64,000 nt of DNA. Origin: Brachypterus glaber (lineage: Eukaryota; Arthropoda; Insecta; Coleoptera; Kateretidae). The position numbers and the translations under genes were made by a program. Of the stretch, positions 44,942 through 56,920 are shown piece by piece. Below the pieces are notes generated by a model. That model worked only from the letters and a program-made list of their open reading frames with translations, made no database searches and was not told where the DNA came from. The DNA lies in contig OY294047.1 of the NCBI GenBank assembly GCA_958510825.1, positions 40,067,229 through 40,131,228 on the forward strand, read 5' to 3'. Within the stretch, counting starts at the first letter, position 1. The number at the start of each line of letters is the position of its first letter.

Positions 44942-46020
44942 ATTAGGTTATAACAAATTCTGTGTAGTATAACAAATTTTTAGTATAACAAGGTAATAAA
45001 TTAAAAAAAATACAATATTTGCAACTTAGATTCCATTAAACCACCAATTAGGTTAAATCAGTTCCATAAGGAAAACAGTGACACGATTTGTAAAATAAAT
45101 GGCTTTAATTTCCGCTTACACTGTAAAACTGTTATTCCGGCCCTGTAAACTCCCCGGTGGCTTGTTACGCGAATAATGAGCGGCGTTAGGTGGTGGGGGA
45201 TGAGATTTTTGGGATGATGTCGCTCGAACAGAGGCAAACGGCTACCTGGAATATTAGATGGTTTAAAGCTAGCGGCAATTTGGATGGAACATGGTGGATT
45301 TTAAAGAAAAATAGGCCAATCGAAAATGATTGTAACATGGACTTTTTACAAAATTATATTTTCTGGACTGTCCAACGTTAGCAACAGTTTTTCTGCTTTT
45401 ATTAGTCTTCGCCTTTTTACACAGACTGATAGGATTTTTTTACCTATTTTTATTCGCCACTATATATGTAGGTAATACATAAATTACATGTATTAATAAA
45501 GTTTGGGAAGTAAGTGTTTTCTTTTCGTTTGGACTTTTTTCCACGCCTGGACCTGTAATGAGAAATAGAGACCAGTAAACTAATTATTACAGGTTTGCAA
45601 TTTAAATGATTAATTTCCGCTAGATGGCGCGACCGATTAAAATATCATTATTAATGCTTAAAGCAAGATGGCTGAACTGCTGTTGTCATGATAAACATGA
45701 ATATAATCTAATACATTTCATTTAAAAACTTAAATGCACAGTTTTAGTCAATGTTTTTTAATGTTATAAACAGTGCCTTGTGAGCTATCAACAAATGTTT
45801 TTAGTGGTTATTTTTTTTTGGGTTACGCTTATGTAAAACTCCAGTTTTATATGATTTTACTTTTCTTGTGAAATGCAGAAAAAAATATTTGTGGTGAATA
45901 TGAAAAGAACTAACAAACTAAATATTATAGTATTATTTTCTTCATTTGAATTCAAACATTTAGGCTTCAAAAATATTAGTACTTTATTTTTAAATAAAAA
46001 CAGTTGCGAATAAAATAGTA
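44942..46020. other. Stretch with no supported gene
   Basis: A GC-richer patch at 45130-45300 carries a 63-aa frame (45190-45381) with Trp-rich composition. I do not recognise it, and its start context is weak. It could be a fragment of an unidentified exon or repeat. The rest is AT-rich. Confidence 0.45.
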
Positions 46021-46100
46021 TACAGGTCTCCCGGAAAACGGTACTTTTTCTCGACCTATAAATGGTCTCGGAAAAGTACTATTTTCCGAGTCGACCTGTA
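46021..46100. repeat. 80-bp palindrome
   Basis: 'TACAGGTC' and 'GACCTGTA' ends, with 'CGGAAAA(C/T)(G/A)GTACTTTT' pairing inside. TA-flanked ends suggest a tiny MITE. Confidence 0.75.
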
Positions 46101-47647
46101 ATCTACAATTCTATTCTCCACGAACTGAAAAATAAGGCTTTTTAATAAAAAAAAAAACGAATATCTTTAGAAAAAATTTTTAGAACCTTGTCTTAAGGAG
46201 AAATCTCAGCACTTTCTATTTAGGAGAAATTGCGACTATTTCTTTGGAAGAAAGAAAAGAAGAAAGCCTAAGATATTCTCTTTAGAGGAAAGCCCTTCTG
46301 TTTAGGAGAGATTTATTTTGCTTATTTAATTAATCACTTTTTAATTCAATTTGGTTGTTTCAAACCAAATACTGATAACTTCACATTACTGAATAGTAAA
46401 AACTATATTCCGGTACTTTATTGCTCGTTTTAACATTATTTACTTTCTACTCTTTTTTCTGTTCCATTTTTAACTAAAATAATTGGCCTAAAGTCCTTGC
46501 AATTTTGTGGTTATACGGTTTGAAACAAAACTTTTCGCTCGTGGAACTATCATGCAAAATGAGAATTTAAAATTAAAGTAGCGTGGCATGACGCTACTTT
46601 TTATTTTTGATATAATAGAAGACATGCTCACGTCAACGTCAGTAGCAACAGCAGCCTAAAGTACTTTAACTTCTAAGCACTGAAATTACTCCAAAAATCT
46701 ATTGGTTCAACAGCTGAACTTCAGCCAACTTATACACCGTCCAGTTATGTAAGATAGTAAGGGACGCGGCCCGTTTTACACCACAGAGCGCGGAAATAGC
46801 ATAATTATGCATAAATCTTAGTGTATCAAAAAATTTAACACATGTCGGTACTGTTTTCCTGGAAAGGGCCTATTCAAAGACTGGCATAACAAGCATAGTA
46901 CATAAGAATGCGATGCCAGGATTGGCTTGATGTGTCGTCATGTATCTTATAATGGTTGTTATGCGAGCCTCTGGATAGGCCTTAAGTTGTAATTGTAACC
47001 TAAAAATTTGACGTTTTCCTTGTGTTCAATATAATTTACGTTTGTACAATATATATGCTAATTTAGTGTGAGTGTATGAAGAATAAACCAAAAAAGTACC
47101 TTTTTCAATACCATACAAAATAACATTAAGTATAACCATTTTTTTATGTAACTTTATCTTCTTTTATTAGCTTTAACAACCGTCAATTATTGTCATAGAC
47201 AAAAAATGTCACAATATTTTATAAATTAAAAGGTATGAGTTTTTAACCAATGATGCAGCTTAAAAATCGCTGGAATTTTAAACAACTATCTTGCATAATT
47301 GGACTATAGTATTTAAAGTTCAGTCTATTAGTTTAGTGGCTATTTTATAAAATGTTATAATTTATGACAAACTTTGTAAAAATTGTTTTAATTTATTATA
47401 AAGACCACTTCAAGCCTTTTTTTTGTTATCTATAGCTTATAATGTTTTATAAATTATCCAAATAATTATTTTTAGTCATGCATTTAACAAATAATTTTTC
47501 TTAGATATATCCTTATCGTAAATAACTGTAAATCATACAATAATGTAGATTAGGTTAAAATAAACTGAATTTTATCTTAAAATGTTAACATTCATTACCG
47601 TTATAAATTACACTGGCTAACAAAACTTAAATGCCATTTTTAACTCC
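46101..47647. other. Non-coding stretch
   Basis: No gene. 'AAGTAGCGTGGCATGACGCTACTT' region at 46576-46600 forms a short hairpin (GTAGCGT with ACGCTAC), and a diffuse purine-rich patch with 'AGGAGAAAT' repeats lies at 46190-46320. Confidence 0.5.
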
Positions 47648-47786
47648 TTTAAACCTCAGACGAAAGAAGGGATAGACTAGCATTGTGAGACAGAAATATC
47701 TGTTCATCATGTTGGACGTAAACAAACCTTGAATACTATTATAGGCATTACTGGTCTATTTTCCCCTCTTTTGTCTGAGGTTTAAA
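47648..47786. repeat. Foldback with 'TTTAAACCTCAGAC' ends
   Basis: 'TTTAAACCTCAGACGAAAGA' and its mirror 'TTTTGTCTGAGGTTTAAA' bound a 139-bp unit. The interior also pairs partly around 'GGGATAGACTAG' and 'CTGGTCTATTTTCCCC'. Confidence 0.75.
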
Positions 47787-49058
47787 AATACAAAATTGTT
47801 TTAGCAATCATAACTAAACATTTATAGTCAGCAGAATGCTACGTGTTTTTGCTAAAACAGATTAGAATTAGTACAAAATGAATAAGAAATAGTGCTAAAA
47901 AGCTGCAGAGTTAAACAACAGTTTTTTATCTGAGACTAAAGTTTATAGTAAGGTTAAATTGTTTGGTAACGATTGTTATACATTTTATCAACCTTTTCTA
48001 AATCAAATAATTTTTCTCCCCCAATTTTATTCCTATTAATTTCATCCTACTTTATTTTATTCTGTATACATTGATAATATTATTAGATTAGTTACTACTC
48101 TGGGACATAACTAACACTGTGTAAAAGGCAAGATTAAAGTGGACAAAACTAAAATGAACAAAATCGGACACAACCGAAAAATAGACTATTGTTTTTGAAG
48201 GGATTATTTACAAATATTAGGGTTCTTTTTAGAAATTATTTACATTTGGCTTTCATCGAGGGTTTCATTTGATATCTGCAAAAACATTGTAATCCAGTAT
48301 TATTAACCATATCACTCAACACTTAGTACATAAATAGTAATTATTTTTATCTTAAGCCTGAAAAAGTAATTTAAACGTACCTATAAAATATTGTAGTGCA
48401 TGCTTTCATGAAGAGATAATATCAAACTGGGTTTCGGTTTTAATCACTTTGTTTAAATTTTAATGTTGGGTGTGTCCACAAAAATTAGCCCCCTGCTAAA
48501 AAAAGTATGAAAATTTAATTATTCTCTTTGAATGTTTGATTTTTGTAGAGAAAACAAGCGTACTATTATATGAAAATAATAAAAATAAACATATTTATCA
48601 CAATTCGTTTTTCGGTTATTGTATAATAATAATAATAATATTTCTATATTTTTTTTAAGTTTTTAATATTTTGAACAATAAAGTGACGATAAAAAGTTGA
48701 ATTGTTTAGTTTGAAAAGGGGGTTACATATTTTTATAGAAAACAAAAATTCGAATACAATAATGTTTCAGCTTAGCTTAAATAATATAAAAACAATCTTG
48801 ATATAATAGTCGTAATATTATGACTATTAAGTCATTATTTCTAAAATATTTAAAATATGATTTAAAAAATGGGTTAATTGCCACTTTTAATGAATTTGTT
48901 TCGTGGTGGCTAAATTTTGAGCTTGTAGATTGATAAAGTTAAATGTTTCAAAAATACGCCCTCAAGTTTTGGTTTGGTAAGGAAGTACCAAACTTCATTT
49001 TAAAACTCAATGACTTTTTGAGCCCAAGGCTTTTTAATTTTTTCTAAAAGATGATGGT
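47787..49058. other. Non-coding AT-rich stretch
   Basis: No gene. A short (TAA)n run lies at about 48626-48642. Confidence 0.5.
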
Positions 49059-49180
49059 TACACTGTAGATAAAATTTTTACACAGTCGGCCATGTAAACC
49101 TGAATTGACACGGAAACGTGTAAAACTGTGTCAATTGTGGTCTACACGGTCGACTTAGTAAAAATTTTGTCATCAGTGTA
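49059..49180. repeat. 122-bp palindrome
   Basis: 'TACACTGTAGATAAAATTTT' and 'AAAATTTTGTCATCAGTGTA' pair at the ends. Inside, 'ACACAGTCGGCCATGTA' and 'TACACGGTCGACTTAGT' pair, and 'AATTGACAC' with GTGTCAATT forms the tip. Confidence 0.75.
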
Positions 49181-49456
49181 GCATAAAAATTACAATAAAT
49201 AAATTGTGTTTACTTTCGCACCCATTACTATGGAGATACCCAGTATTGAACGATTTTCAAGATCCAATAAGCTGATTTTGTAGCATAACAGCACAATTTA
49301 CCTCTTAATTTAAGCAGCCTGTCATTTAGGCAATTTAAAAAGGCGACGTTTCGCCTTTTTTATTCAGATTCAAATCAGTTTATTTATTATAATGCTTCTG
49401 ACTTTCGGCGTTCCTACAATGGAGTCGACTCGAGGTGGCTTTGACTTTTTAATTAC

Positions 49457-49516
49457 TAAAAGGATAAACTTTTTGGTTATATGTTTGTATATATGACCAA
49501 AAAGTTTATCCTTTTA
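49457..49516. repeat. 60-nt hairpin
   Basis: 'AAAAGGATAAACTTTTTGGT' pairs with 'ACCAAAAAGTTTATCCTTTT' around a short AT loop. One mismatch (T/C) aside, the stem is over 22 bp. Confidence 0.8.
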
Positions 49517-49732
49517 AACTGTTTTTAGTCCTTTCTGGGGCGCTGATTACGAATATAGGCTTTATTTTTCTCTATAATAGTAAAAGTATAAACAAACAAA
49601 TAAACAAACATGTATTATAATATTTTTATTGATATTTACCATAATATGAAGTTATTATTGAGTTTACTCCCTATATCGTTGACATTAACAAAAAAATTAC
49701 AGGAGACAATTCGTGTAAAAGTCATGATATTC

Positions 49733-50554
49733 ACCCCGGTCTGGAAACGATTTTTAGCTCAACTTTCATATAACCGAAGTTTTTTTTCACATTTTAATTA
49801 TTTAGAGCTTAGGCATTTTTTAAAGGCCAAATTTAAAAAAAAAAATATCGATACGTTTTTGAGAAAAACGATTTTCATTTGTTTTAACAAAAAAAATATG
49901 ACATATTTTAATTTTTTTTGGATATTCAGATTTTACGTCAGAAAGTGTGATAAAAAGTTTCTATGAATATTTGTGTTAAATGGCTTCTTAGGGGAGCTAG
50001 AAGACGTTTAAGGGACATTTTTAGAATATTATTCACTTCATAACTCAGGAACGGTTTAACTTATTGAGATTTTTACTGTAGTATGCAACCAGTAAAAATT
50101 ATCATTTTATGACATAAAAAAAATTATATTTAACCAGGGGCGGACTTACAGTTTTACTTATAAATTATGAGGCCCCTAGTCAAAAACTTTTTTTTTAATA
50201 AAACGTTAAATAATTACATTTATTGGTTCTATAGTTCAGTAAAAATTTCATGTTAATAAGTTAAACCGTTACTGAGTTATGAAGTGATAAATATTCTAAA
50301 AATGCCCTTTAAAGGTACGCTAGCTCCATTAAAAAGCAATTTAGCTCAAACGTCTATAAAAACTTTTTTCTCACTTTTTGACGTAAAATCTGAATAATTT
50401 TTAAATATATCATATTTTTCTCAAAAACGCATCGATATTTTTTTAAATTTGGTCTTAAAAAGATGCCAAAGCTCTAAATAATTAAATTATGAAAAAAAAC
50501 TTGGGTTTGGACTTTTTATGAAAGTTGAGCTAAAAATCGTTTCCGGACAGGGGT
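49733..50554. mobile_element. Foldback with 'ACCCCGGTCTGGAAACG' ends
   Basis: The left 'GGAAACGATTTTTAGCTCAA' and right 'TTGAGCTAAAAATCGTTTCC' are exact mirrors. 'AATATCGATACGTTTTTGAG' and 'GACATATTTTAA'-like segments also pair across. 'TTAGGGGAGCTAG', 'CATAACTCAGGAAC' and 'TTTAACCAGGGGC' make it a distant relative of the CAGGGT foldbacks. The 118-aa frame at 49610-49966 runs into its left arm and is not a gene. It is 822 bp. Confidence 0.8.
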
Positions 50555-51177
50555 ATATTGTTACTAATTATGTTTCAAAATCTTTTAAATATAATTTCTA
50601 TGATAATAAAATTCACTAAATGAATCTTTTTGTTGGCAACTTTGTAATCAAACGTATTGAAGCAATTATCACTGTTTAAAGATAAATAAGAGTTAAAGAC
50701 AGCATTTTCTGCATTTAAATAAAAAAGAAATTTTCAACATGCAAAGAATGCATGAAAATCTAGATAGTTAAAGGGGGTTGTTTTTTTTTCTTTTCTAAAC
50801 ATCGACTTTCACTTTAATTTACCGTTATCTATGATGTAAGGCCATTGTTCGTAGACTGAACAAAATAAAAGTGGAAGTGAAAGTAAAAGATACAGTTTGG
50901 GGATCAATAATTTCTAGAAAAGGTGGTCTAAATGTCAAAAGATAAGAAATTTATAGAAGAATATATAAAAAGGATTTTAGATAGTTCCGTGTCTAACGAT
51001 TCTTTTATAAAGAAAATGACAAACAAAAGAAAATTATTCAACTTATTTTTTTAAATAAAATTTGATAGACTATTTTTTTTTACATAGGTTTTACATAATG
51101 AGGAATAACTTGATAATAATAAATCCAATTATTTTAATTACTGAGGATATTCTGGTTGGTAATATTTAAATATTTTT
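50555..51177. other. Non-coding spacer
   Basis: AT-rich; nothing recognised. Confidence 0.5.
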
Positions 51178-51312
51178 AAGGTTGGTTTACCCAATAATTA
51201 ACACTAAACTAACTAAGAATATAACCAATAAAATGAAACGTGACAAATAAATCTGACATTTCATTGATAATTTTTTTTTAGTTTAGTGTTAATAATTGGG
51301 TAAACCAACCTT
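51178..51312. mobile_element. 135-bp MITE with 33-bp terminal repeats
   Basis: 'AAGGTTGGTTTACCCAATAA' then TTAACACTAAACT is mirrored on the right with one mismatch in 33. A second perfect hairpin (14-bp stem, 'TTCATAATTTGATA') follows at 51331-51363. 'TTTAAATATTTTTAAG' occurs on both sides of the pair (51165 and 51388), so the whole 200-bp unit may have inserted together. Confidence 0.85.
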
Positions 51313-51363
51313 CAGCAAAATGTTTTCAAGTTCATAATTTGATAATGTTTATCAAATTATGAA

Positions 51364-51632
51364 TTTTAAAATAAACTAAATTTGACATTTAAATATTTTT
51401 AAGTAATATACAATTTAGATTCAACGGACTATTATTCAATATACTTTAGTTTGTGCATATATGTATGTGAAAATTACGTAATCCTAATAAGATAATTTAT
51501 TCACATTGTTTGGAAAATTTGTTTCATTTATACTGTAAATTGTAAGATACCCACACAAACAAGTACACCAAGATTAAGAGCCCAGGGAAGATTCTTGTAA
51601 CAACCAAAGATGTAACTCACGTGGGTAGATTT
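51364..51632. other. Non-coding spacer
   Basis: Nothing recognised. Confidence 0.5.
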
Positions 51633-52046
51633 AATGGAGCTCTCTACAACTAGAATTATGAAACAAAAGACGTCTACCCTATCTCTATCTCATTTGTGCT
51701 ACACTTTTTAGCCAACCAAATAAATACTGTAATTGTTTTTCATACAAAAAATACAGTATTTATTTGGTTGGCCGAAAAGTGTAGCACTGAGCGGTACGAA
51801 CGTACATAGCTAATGTGAATCTGTAGAATAAGATAATTCTACTAAAATTTAGATGGCGCCAGTAATTTCTTTAATTAAAATAATATAGTTACACTTTTCG
51901 CCCGGCCAAGTAAATATTGTATTTGTTCAACAAAGAACAAATACAGAATTTGTTTGGTTGGTTGGAAGTGGGAGTGTATGTATGTCTTCTATCCTTTTTG
52001 GGTAGAACTTTTGTCCCTGTCTAATTTAACGGGAGAAATTGCCATT
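51633..52046. mobile_element. 'AATGGAG' MITE, copy 1
   Basis: It is nearly identical over about 410 bp to 57929-58347. It opens AATGGAGCTCTCTACAACTA and closes 'GGGAGAAATTGCCATT', an imperfect inverted pair. Inside are two nested palindromes: 'CCAACCAAATAAATACTGTA' with its mirror, and 'TTGTTCAACAAAGAACAA'. It is non-coding. Confidence 0.85.
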
Positions 52047-53568
52047 GACCAAATGATAATTTTAGCTGCATGTTTTAGTAATACTATTATAAGATAAAAT
52101 ATAGAAAAATTTACAGGGTATTAGAGTTATGAATTTTTTTTTGTGCCGCACAAAGTATATTTTTTGAAGAAATTTATGAGAATTATAAATAACTAATTAG
52201 ACATATGCCTTCCCAAAAGCCGATTGTTGTCTAACTTTTCACTCTTATGCCAAAATTGTCAACTTAATTAAATAATATTTTTTCGATTTTTTTTTAATTT
52301 AATTTAATTTAATAAACGATTTTATTTACTATTCTAGAAAGTTTCACTTTTTAACACAGTTTAAAATAAAAAAATAGAAAAACGATAAGAACAGTTACCA
52401 CAAAAAAATTACTGGAAGCTTTAATTTTGACATTTTTTAGATTATCTTGCTGCTCTTTTAACTTATTGCTTTTAATTTTACAAATGATAAATGACACTTT
52501 TGTAACGCAGGGGCAAATCTCGTTTGGTGTAGAAAACTATTTTACTTTATGAGATACAAGCACTTCGACAACTTACCCCTGTGACAACTAGCCCCGGTCA
52601 CCCCTACTGCAAAAAATATGCTTCAAGAACTATGAAGTATCTCTATCATAGATAAAAAGCTATGTTATGTTAAGTTAGCTATTGTAATAACTTATTACTA
52701 ATACGATTTAGGATCACTTCATCAGCTGGAGAAAGGTTATTTTGACTTTGCGCAATCACGAACATAGGTATAGTAGATGCCAGAGGTATAATAGAATGTT
52801 TACATTTGAAACAGATTAATGTTAAGACAGGGGCGTAATTAAATTATAGACGTAGTAGATATGGGACAGAAAAAATGTTCGCTGCTAAAAAATTATCTTA
52901 TATTTGTTGCTTCTACTATACCTATTTACTAGAATATTAAATCTTTTTCGAAACAAGTGCATCAGATAAATAAATATTTAATGGCTTTATAGTCAAATAA
53001 ACGTGGTAACTCAGGTAATTCTTTTTACCGGGAATCTTTTTATATCTCGATGTGTATGTGTCACATTTCGTTATACCCCTTGGCTTCGCTTTGTAAAATT
53101 GTGTTTCAAACTAAAATTTCTAGACAAAAGCTTTGTTACTTCGTACGTTTACTTGTTTTTTTTTTCTTTAATCTAATGAAATTCTGGGTTTGTTTGCAAA
53201 CAAACTAAAGCAATAAGAACAAGAATGAAATGCATTGTGCAATTCGGTTCAAATATTTTTTGAACAAACAAAATAAAGAAAATGGAAAGAATTTAATTAA
53301 ATCAGAAATACTTTTAGTTTTGACGACCAGATTATGTTGACTGATTTAAATTTCCTGCATACATTTTTCTTTTCGTTTCTTTTACATGCTTTTAATACCG
53401 TATAAGCTTAACAAGGTAATGAACAGGAATTTATTGTTAGACATTATCTGATATCATTTGATTATAACTTAATTTATCTATACACAATTAGCTAGAAGAA
53501 TTTAATACCACGATTTTATAATTTCAGTTTCTTCAAACACTATGTATTTTTTCTTTAATACGATAAAT
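52047..53568. other. Non-coding AT-rich stretch
   Basis: No gene recognised. A GC-richer patch at 52500-52620 ('ACTTACCCCTGTGACAACTA') has no useful frame. Confidence 0.5.
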
Positions 53569-53692
53569 TAATAGTATATTCTTTTACTAAAGCAAAAGTG
53601 AAGCTTTTTTTACTAGTCTGTAGAATTTATAAACTATAGACGAGTAAAAAAAGCACTTTTCTCTGAGTAAAACATACTATTTTTTCTTCAAG
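53569..53692. mobile_element. Small 'AATAGTATA' foldback
   Basis: 'AATAGTATATTCTTTTACT' with 'AAAGTGAAGCTTTTTTTACT' is mirrored by 'AGTAAAAAAAGCACTTTT' and 'AGTAAAACATACTATT'. It is about 124 bp with the same outer words as the foldbacks at 14.3 and 34.4 kb. Confidence 0.75.
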
Positions 53693-53817
53693 CATCCTAT
53701 ATATTTTTTTTAAATATTAATTTTTGAATTTAATTTATTCAGTAATAAAGTATGTTTTTTTTATTAAAATAGGCCAATAAAACCCTTTCGAAATAAACAT
53801 AAACCTTCCTTAGCTCA

Positions 53818-53989
53818 TTTAAAATTTTTTTCGTAGGCTAAATCGTACACTTTTCGCGATTTCGATGGTAACTTGTCTAATGTAGCATTTGCAATTTCGG
53901 AGAGATTTGTAGGTGTATAAACGATATATTCTTCTTCATTTTTAATCAATTTCACACAAGGTTTTTGCACAGAATCTCGAGTCAACCAC
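53818..53989 (-). CDS. Possible exon or fragment resembling the N-terminus of Crypton-like recombinase proteins
   Basis: Read on the minus strand, the frame gives WLTRDSVQKPCVKLIKNEEE, then YIVYTPTNLSEIANATLDKL, then PSKSRKVYDLAYEKNFK and a TGA stop. The segment 'LDKLPSKSRKVYDLAYEK' resembles, from memory, the DNA-binding N-terminal region of insect proteins with Crypton-type tyrosine recombinase ancestry (pattern LPxKSRxxYxxxYxxF). The frame is preceded by a good 3' splice-site context (T-rich, then AAACAG at 53990-53991), which argues for an internal exon. The TGA follows soon after the motif, where such proteins normally continue, so this may be a broken copy. Codon use looks like coding sequence rather than translated repeat. 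No catalytic domain is in the window. Confidence 0.45.
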
Positions 53990-54817
53990 CTGTTTACATA
54001 ATAAACAAACAAGTTTGAAGTATGGCTGTAATCAAAGTCAAAGAGTGCTGCCGCCAGTGGTGGTTTTGCTAACTAACTTTTTTTTTACGGCGTACAACAA
54101 TGAACTCATTTTTTTACTGTAAAAAATAGATCACTTGTAACTAGTGCGTTCAGTTATAAAATATGAACATTTTAGTACGCTTGAAAAAAAAATATTTTCA
54201 TGAGGCTCCTTTTCCTCTTATTAAACCTCTACTCCAGGAGTATTCAAGATAAACAAACATTAAGGCAATAACTCTTTTTACTATAATTGTAAACCAGTTT
54301 TCTGTAAATTTACTGGGTAAGTTAAAAAACATTTAGGTAGTAAGAAAACATTACATGAAGTGGAATATTTAACGTTATGTATAAAAACCATCATTTAAAA
54401 CGATCGACTCTGTCTATTGCAAAAGCTAATAAAATCTGCTACATGCAACTGATGTATTACTAGAACTTAGATATAAAGTCAAATTTACAGGTATTTAGAT
54501 AGACATCATCAGAAAATAATACTCATATACCCTCGTATTTTTGATTTACCCATTTTACTATGGTAGTAATAAATTACCATGGTAAAATGGACGATAATAT
54601 CATATTATGCAAATTACCACCGTATTTAGGTACTATTTTGTGATTTTGATGTCCACGCAATGGCCTAGCAGGTCTGAGCGTATAGCAGTTACTTTGTATT
54701 TCTGCTCCACTACTGATGGTGATGATCATTGCTGTCCTCCTTTATTGTAGCGAGGATAGTAAATATTTTGCTTATCTAATTCAGTACATTTAGAAATGCT
54801 TTTTAGCTGTAGGAGAA
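53990..54817. other. Non-coding stretch
   Basis: No gene. 'ATTTTACTATGGTAGTAA' and 'TTACCATGGTAAAAT' near 54552-54590 form a small palindrome. Confidence 0.5.
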
Positions 54818-55072
54818 ATGGTTGTTTTAAATTTAAATTTGTTTTTTAAAACCCATTACATACAATGTATCAGCAATTTGCAAGAAAAAGCCGTACCATT
54901 TAATTCAGCAAGTCGTACTTGTTTAATCGAAGACATTATGCAAAATAAATACAATAAACTCTCAGTTTTATTTAGACTGTATTCCAACGGCCACATTATG
55001 ATACAACTTAATTTTTTTCAGTTTAAAAAAGGCCGACTCTTGTCACAAGACCCCTACGATGATACTATCTAA
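54818..55072 (+). CDS. Unidentified 84-aa frame (weak candidate)
   Basis: This frame runs ATG to TAA with a fair start context (GAGAAATGG). Its C-terminal half ('NSASRTCLIEDIMQNKYNKL', 'LFRLYSNGHIMIQLNFF') is less biased than most frames here. An AATAAA lies at about 55126. I do not recognise it, and no palindrome or repeat in the window explains it. It may be chance, or a terminal exon. Confidence 0.2.
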   Translation: MVVLNLNLFFKTHYIQCISNLQEKAVPFNSASRTCLIEDIMQNKYNKLSVLFRLYSNGHIMIQLNFFQFKKGRLLSQDPYDDTI

Positions 55073-55448
55073 ATTATTATAGATGTACTGATTTTTTTTC
55101 GGATTTTATTTCTGCCTTAAATTCAAATAAAAACTATATTATATTTGTATTATGTTGGACCTAAAATCTCAATTTTTTCATCAAAATGATCAGAACTGAT
55201 GCTAGTCAGCTGACCGATAATTTCTGAATTAGTTAAAGTCATTAAGTCTTTAACTTAAAGATGACTTTAAGAAACTCCATCAATGTATTTATATTTTTTA
55301 AGCTTAATTAGATAATTTTTAGTTGTTTTCGTCAGTGTTCTAAAGTTGCATTTTGTGAAACACAAATAGATTTTTTTTTGCATTTTCAGATTTTGAATTT
55401 TATAAAATGTCGAGAAAAGGTAAAAAGGGTGTTAAAAATGTCCCTTCT

Positions 55449-55599
55449 GGAGACGTATTCTTCAAAACTGGGGAGTAGGACGGCTTATAGAACGAGTTTT
55501 ATGTTGTGATTGTACACTATTGGTTTCAACACTATCCGCCAAATTTTAAGCGTTGTTCTATCAGTCGTTCTACTCCCCGAAATTCAAGAATACGTCTCC
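55449..55599. mobile_element. Small foldback, uninterrupted copy
   Basis: 'GGAGACGTATTCTT' and 'AAGAATACGTCTCC' bound 151 bp. 'GGGGAGTAGGACGG' pairs with 'CGTTCTACTCCCC', and 'TAGAACGAG' with a GTTCTAT type. It is the intact relative of the element interrupted at 26.3-26.7 kb. Confidence 0.82.
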
Positions 55600-56920
55600 T
55601 GTATGCAAACCTTATAACTTTTAAATGTAAGACATTTTTTTTCACCACATAATTCAGGATCTTTTGTAGTTTGAGTCGTGTAAATTATTGCCAATATTGT
55701 CGTAGAGTAAGGGGGTCGAAGGGGGCAAAAACTTTTTGGAAAAAGGATTTTAATTTTTCTAATAATTTTATTTAAATTTATATAGCTTTCCTTTTAATTA
55801 AGTAGGTAAGGAAATAAGTTTTTTGTGTAAAAATAATTTGTTAAAAGAGTATTAGGTGTAAATTAATAAACATAGGTCTTCTCCAAAAAATTTTTTTTTA
55901 AATATTTATGTCATACTAGTTTCGGAATATTTTTAGGTTTTTGACCTATATTCCATCTTCAGTGGTCTGCATTAAATAAAATTTTTAGCAAACCCAAGAA
56001 TTGTTATAGTTTGTGAAATTGAAAATTAACATTACGAATCATAATTATTCTACCTCTATAGTTTTGGCAAATTTGGTATGTGTAAATAATTGTTTCGAAA
56101 ACTTTTTTATGATTTTCTTTCCAGCCTAACTAGTATTAATTTCAGGTGAGTCGGCAGAATAAGTACATACAGCCAAATAAAATACATTAAGGAAAGTAAA
56201 ATTGTCCAAAATATATTTCTGAATGCTAATACGAAAGCATTTTTATGTCTTTCTTCTTTTCAAAGTATTTAAACAGTCGGGGGTTAAAAAAAGTATTTAT
56301 AAAACGAACTAATTACAAAAATAATTATTTTTACTAATTAGTCGGTAGATATTTTAAAGTTTCTTAATAAAGTAATAAAGTTATAGTTTATTGTAATACT
56401 TACCGTGGTCCAATTGCATTTAGCCACCGGTGGGGTATGTCCTTTTTAATTGCCTAAAAATAAATAAAAATAAATAAAAACTAAAATATGTCAATATTTC
56501 TATCCCGAAATTATCGGGATTGCGAACTACAATCCCAATCTCAGGATCGGTTTTTTTTTCGAGATCTGTATTATTTAATTTATGGATAATATTTCCAAAA
56601 AAAGGAATAACTTATATTTATCAAAAATGTATTGTTTAAACAAACTAACCAGTCTGTAAGAAAATTAAAAAATATATTTATATTTAAAAACTATATCTTA
56701 AATTAATTTTTTTATTTAGTTTATATTAAATTTTTATATAATATAATGTAATCTCTATCTCGAAATAAATCTCTAAAATGGAGAAATTTTAGGATTTTTG
56801 TTAAATACATAATATATGCTATAGGATGATCAAAATTGGGTTAAAAAAATAAAAGCGGGTAACTATTTAAAACATATATTCAAATAACATCTTTAACCAA
56901 TAATAATATTTTAAAACAAA
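55600..56920. other. Non-coding stretch
   Basis: No gene. A foldback-like patch at about 56500-56550 ('TCCCGAAATTATCGGGATTG', 'CAATCCCAATCTCAGGATCG') is too short to classify. Confidence 0.5.

Noticed and set aside
49610..49966. 118-aa frame
   Set aside because: Its second half is the left arm of the 49.7-50.6 kb foldback.
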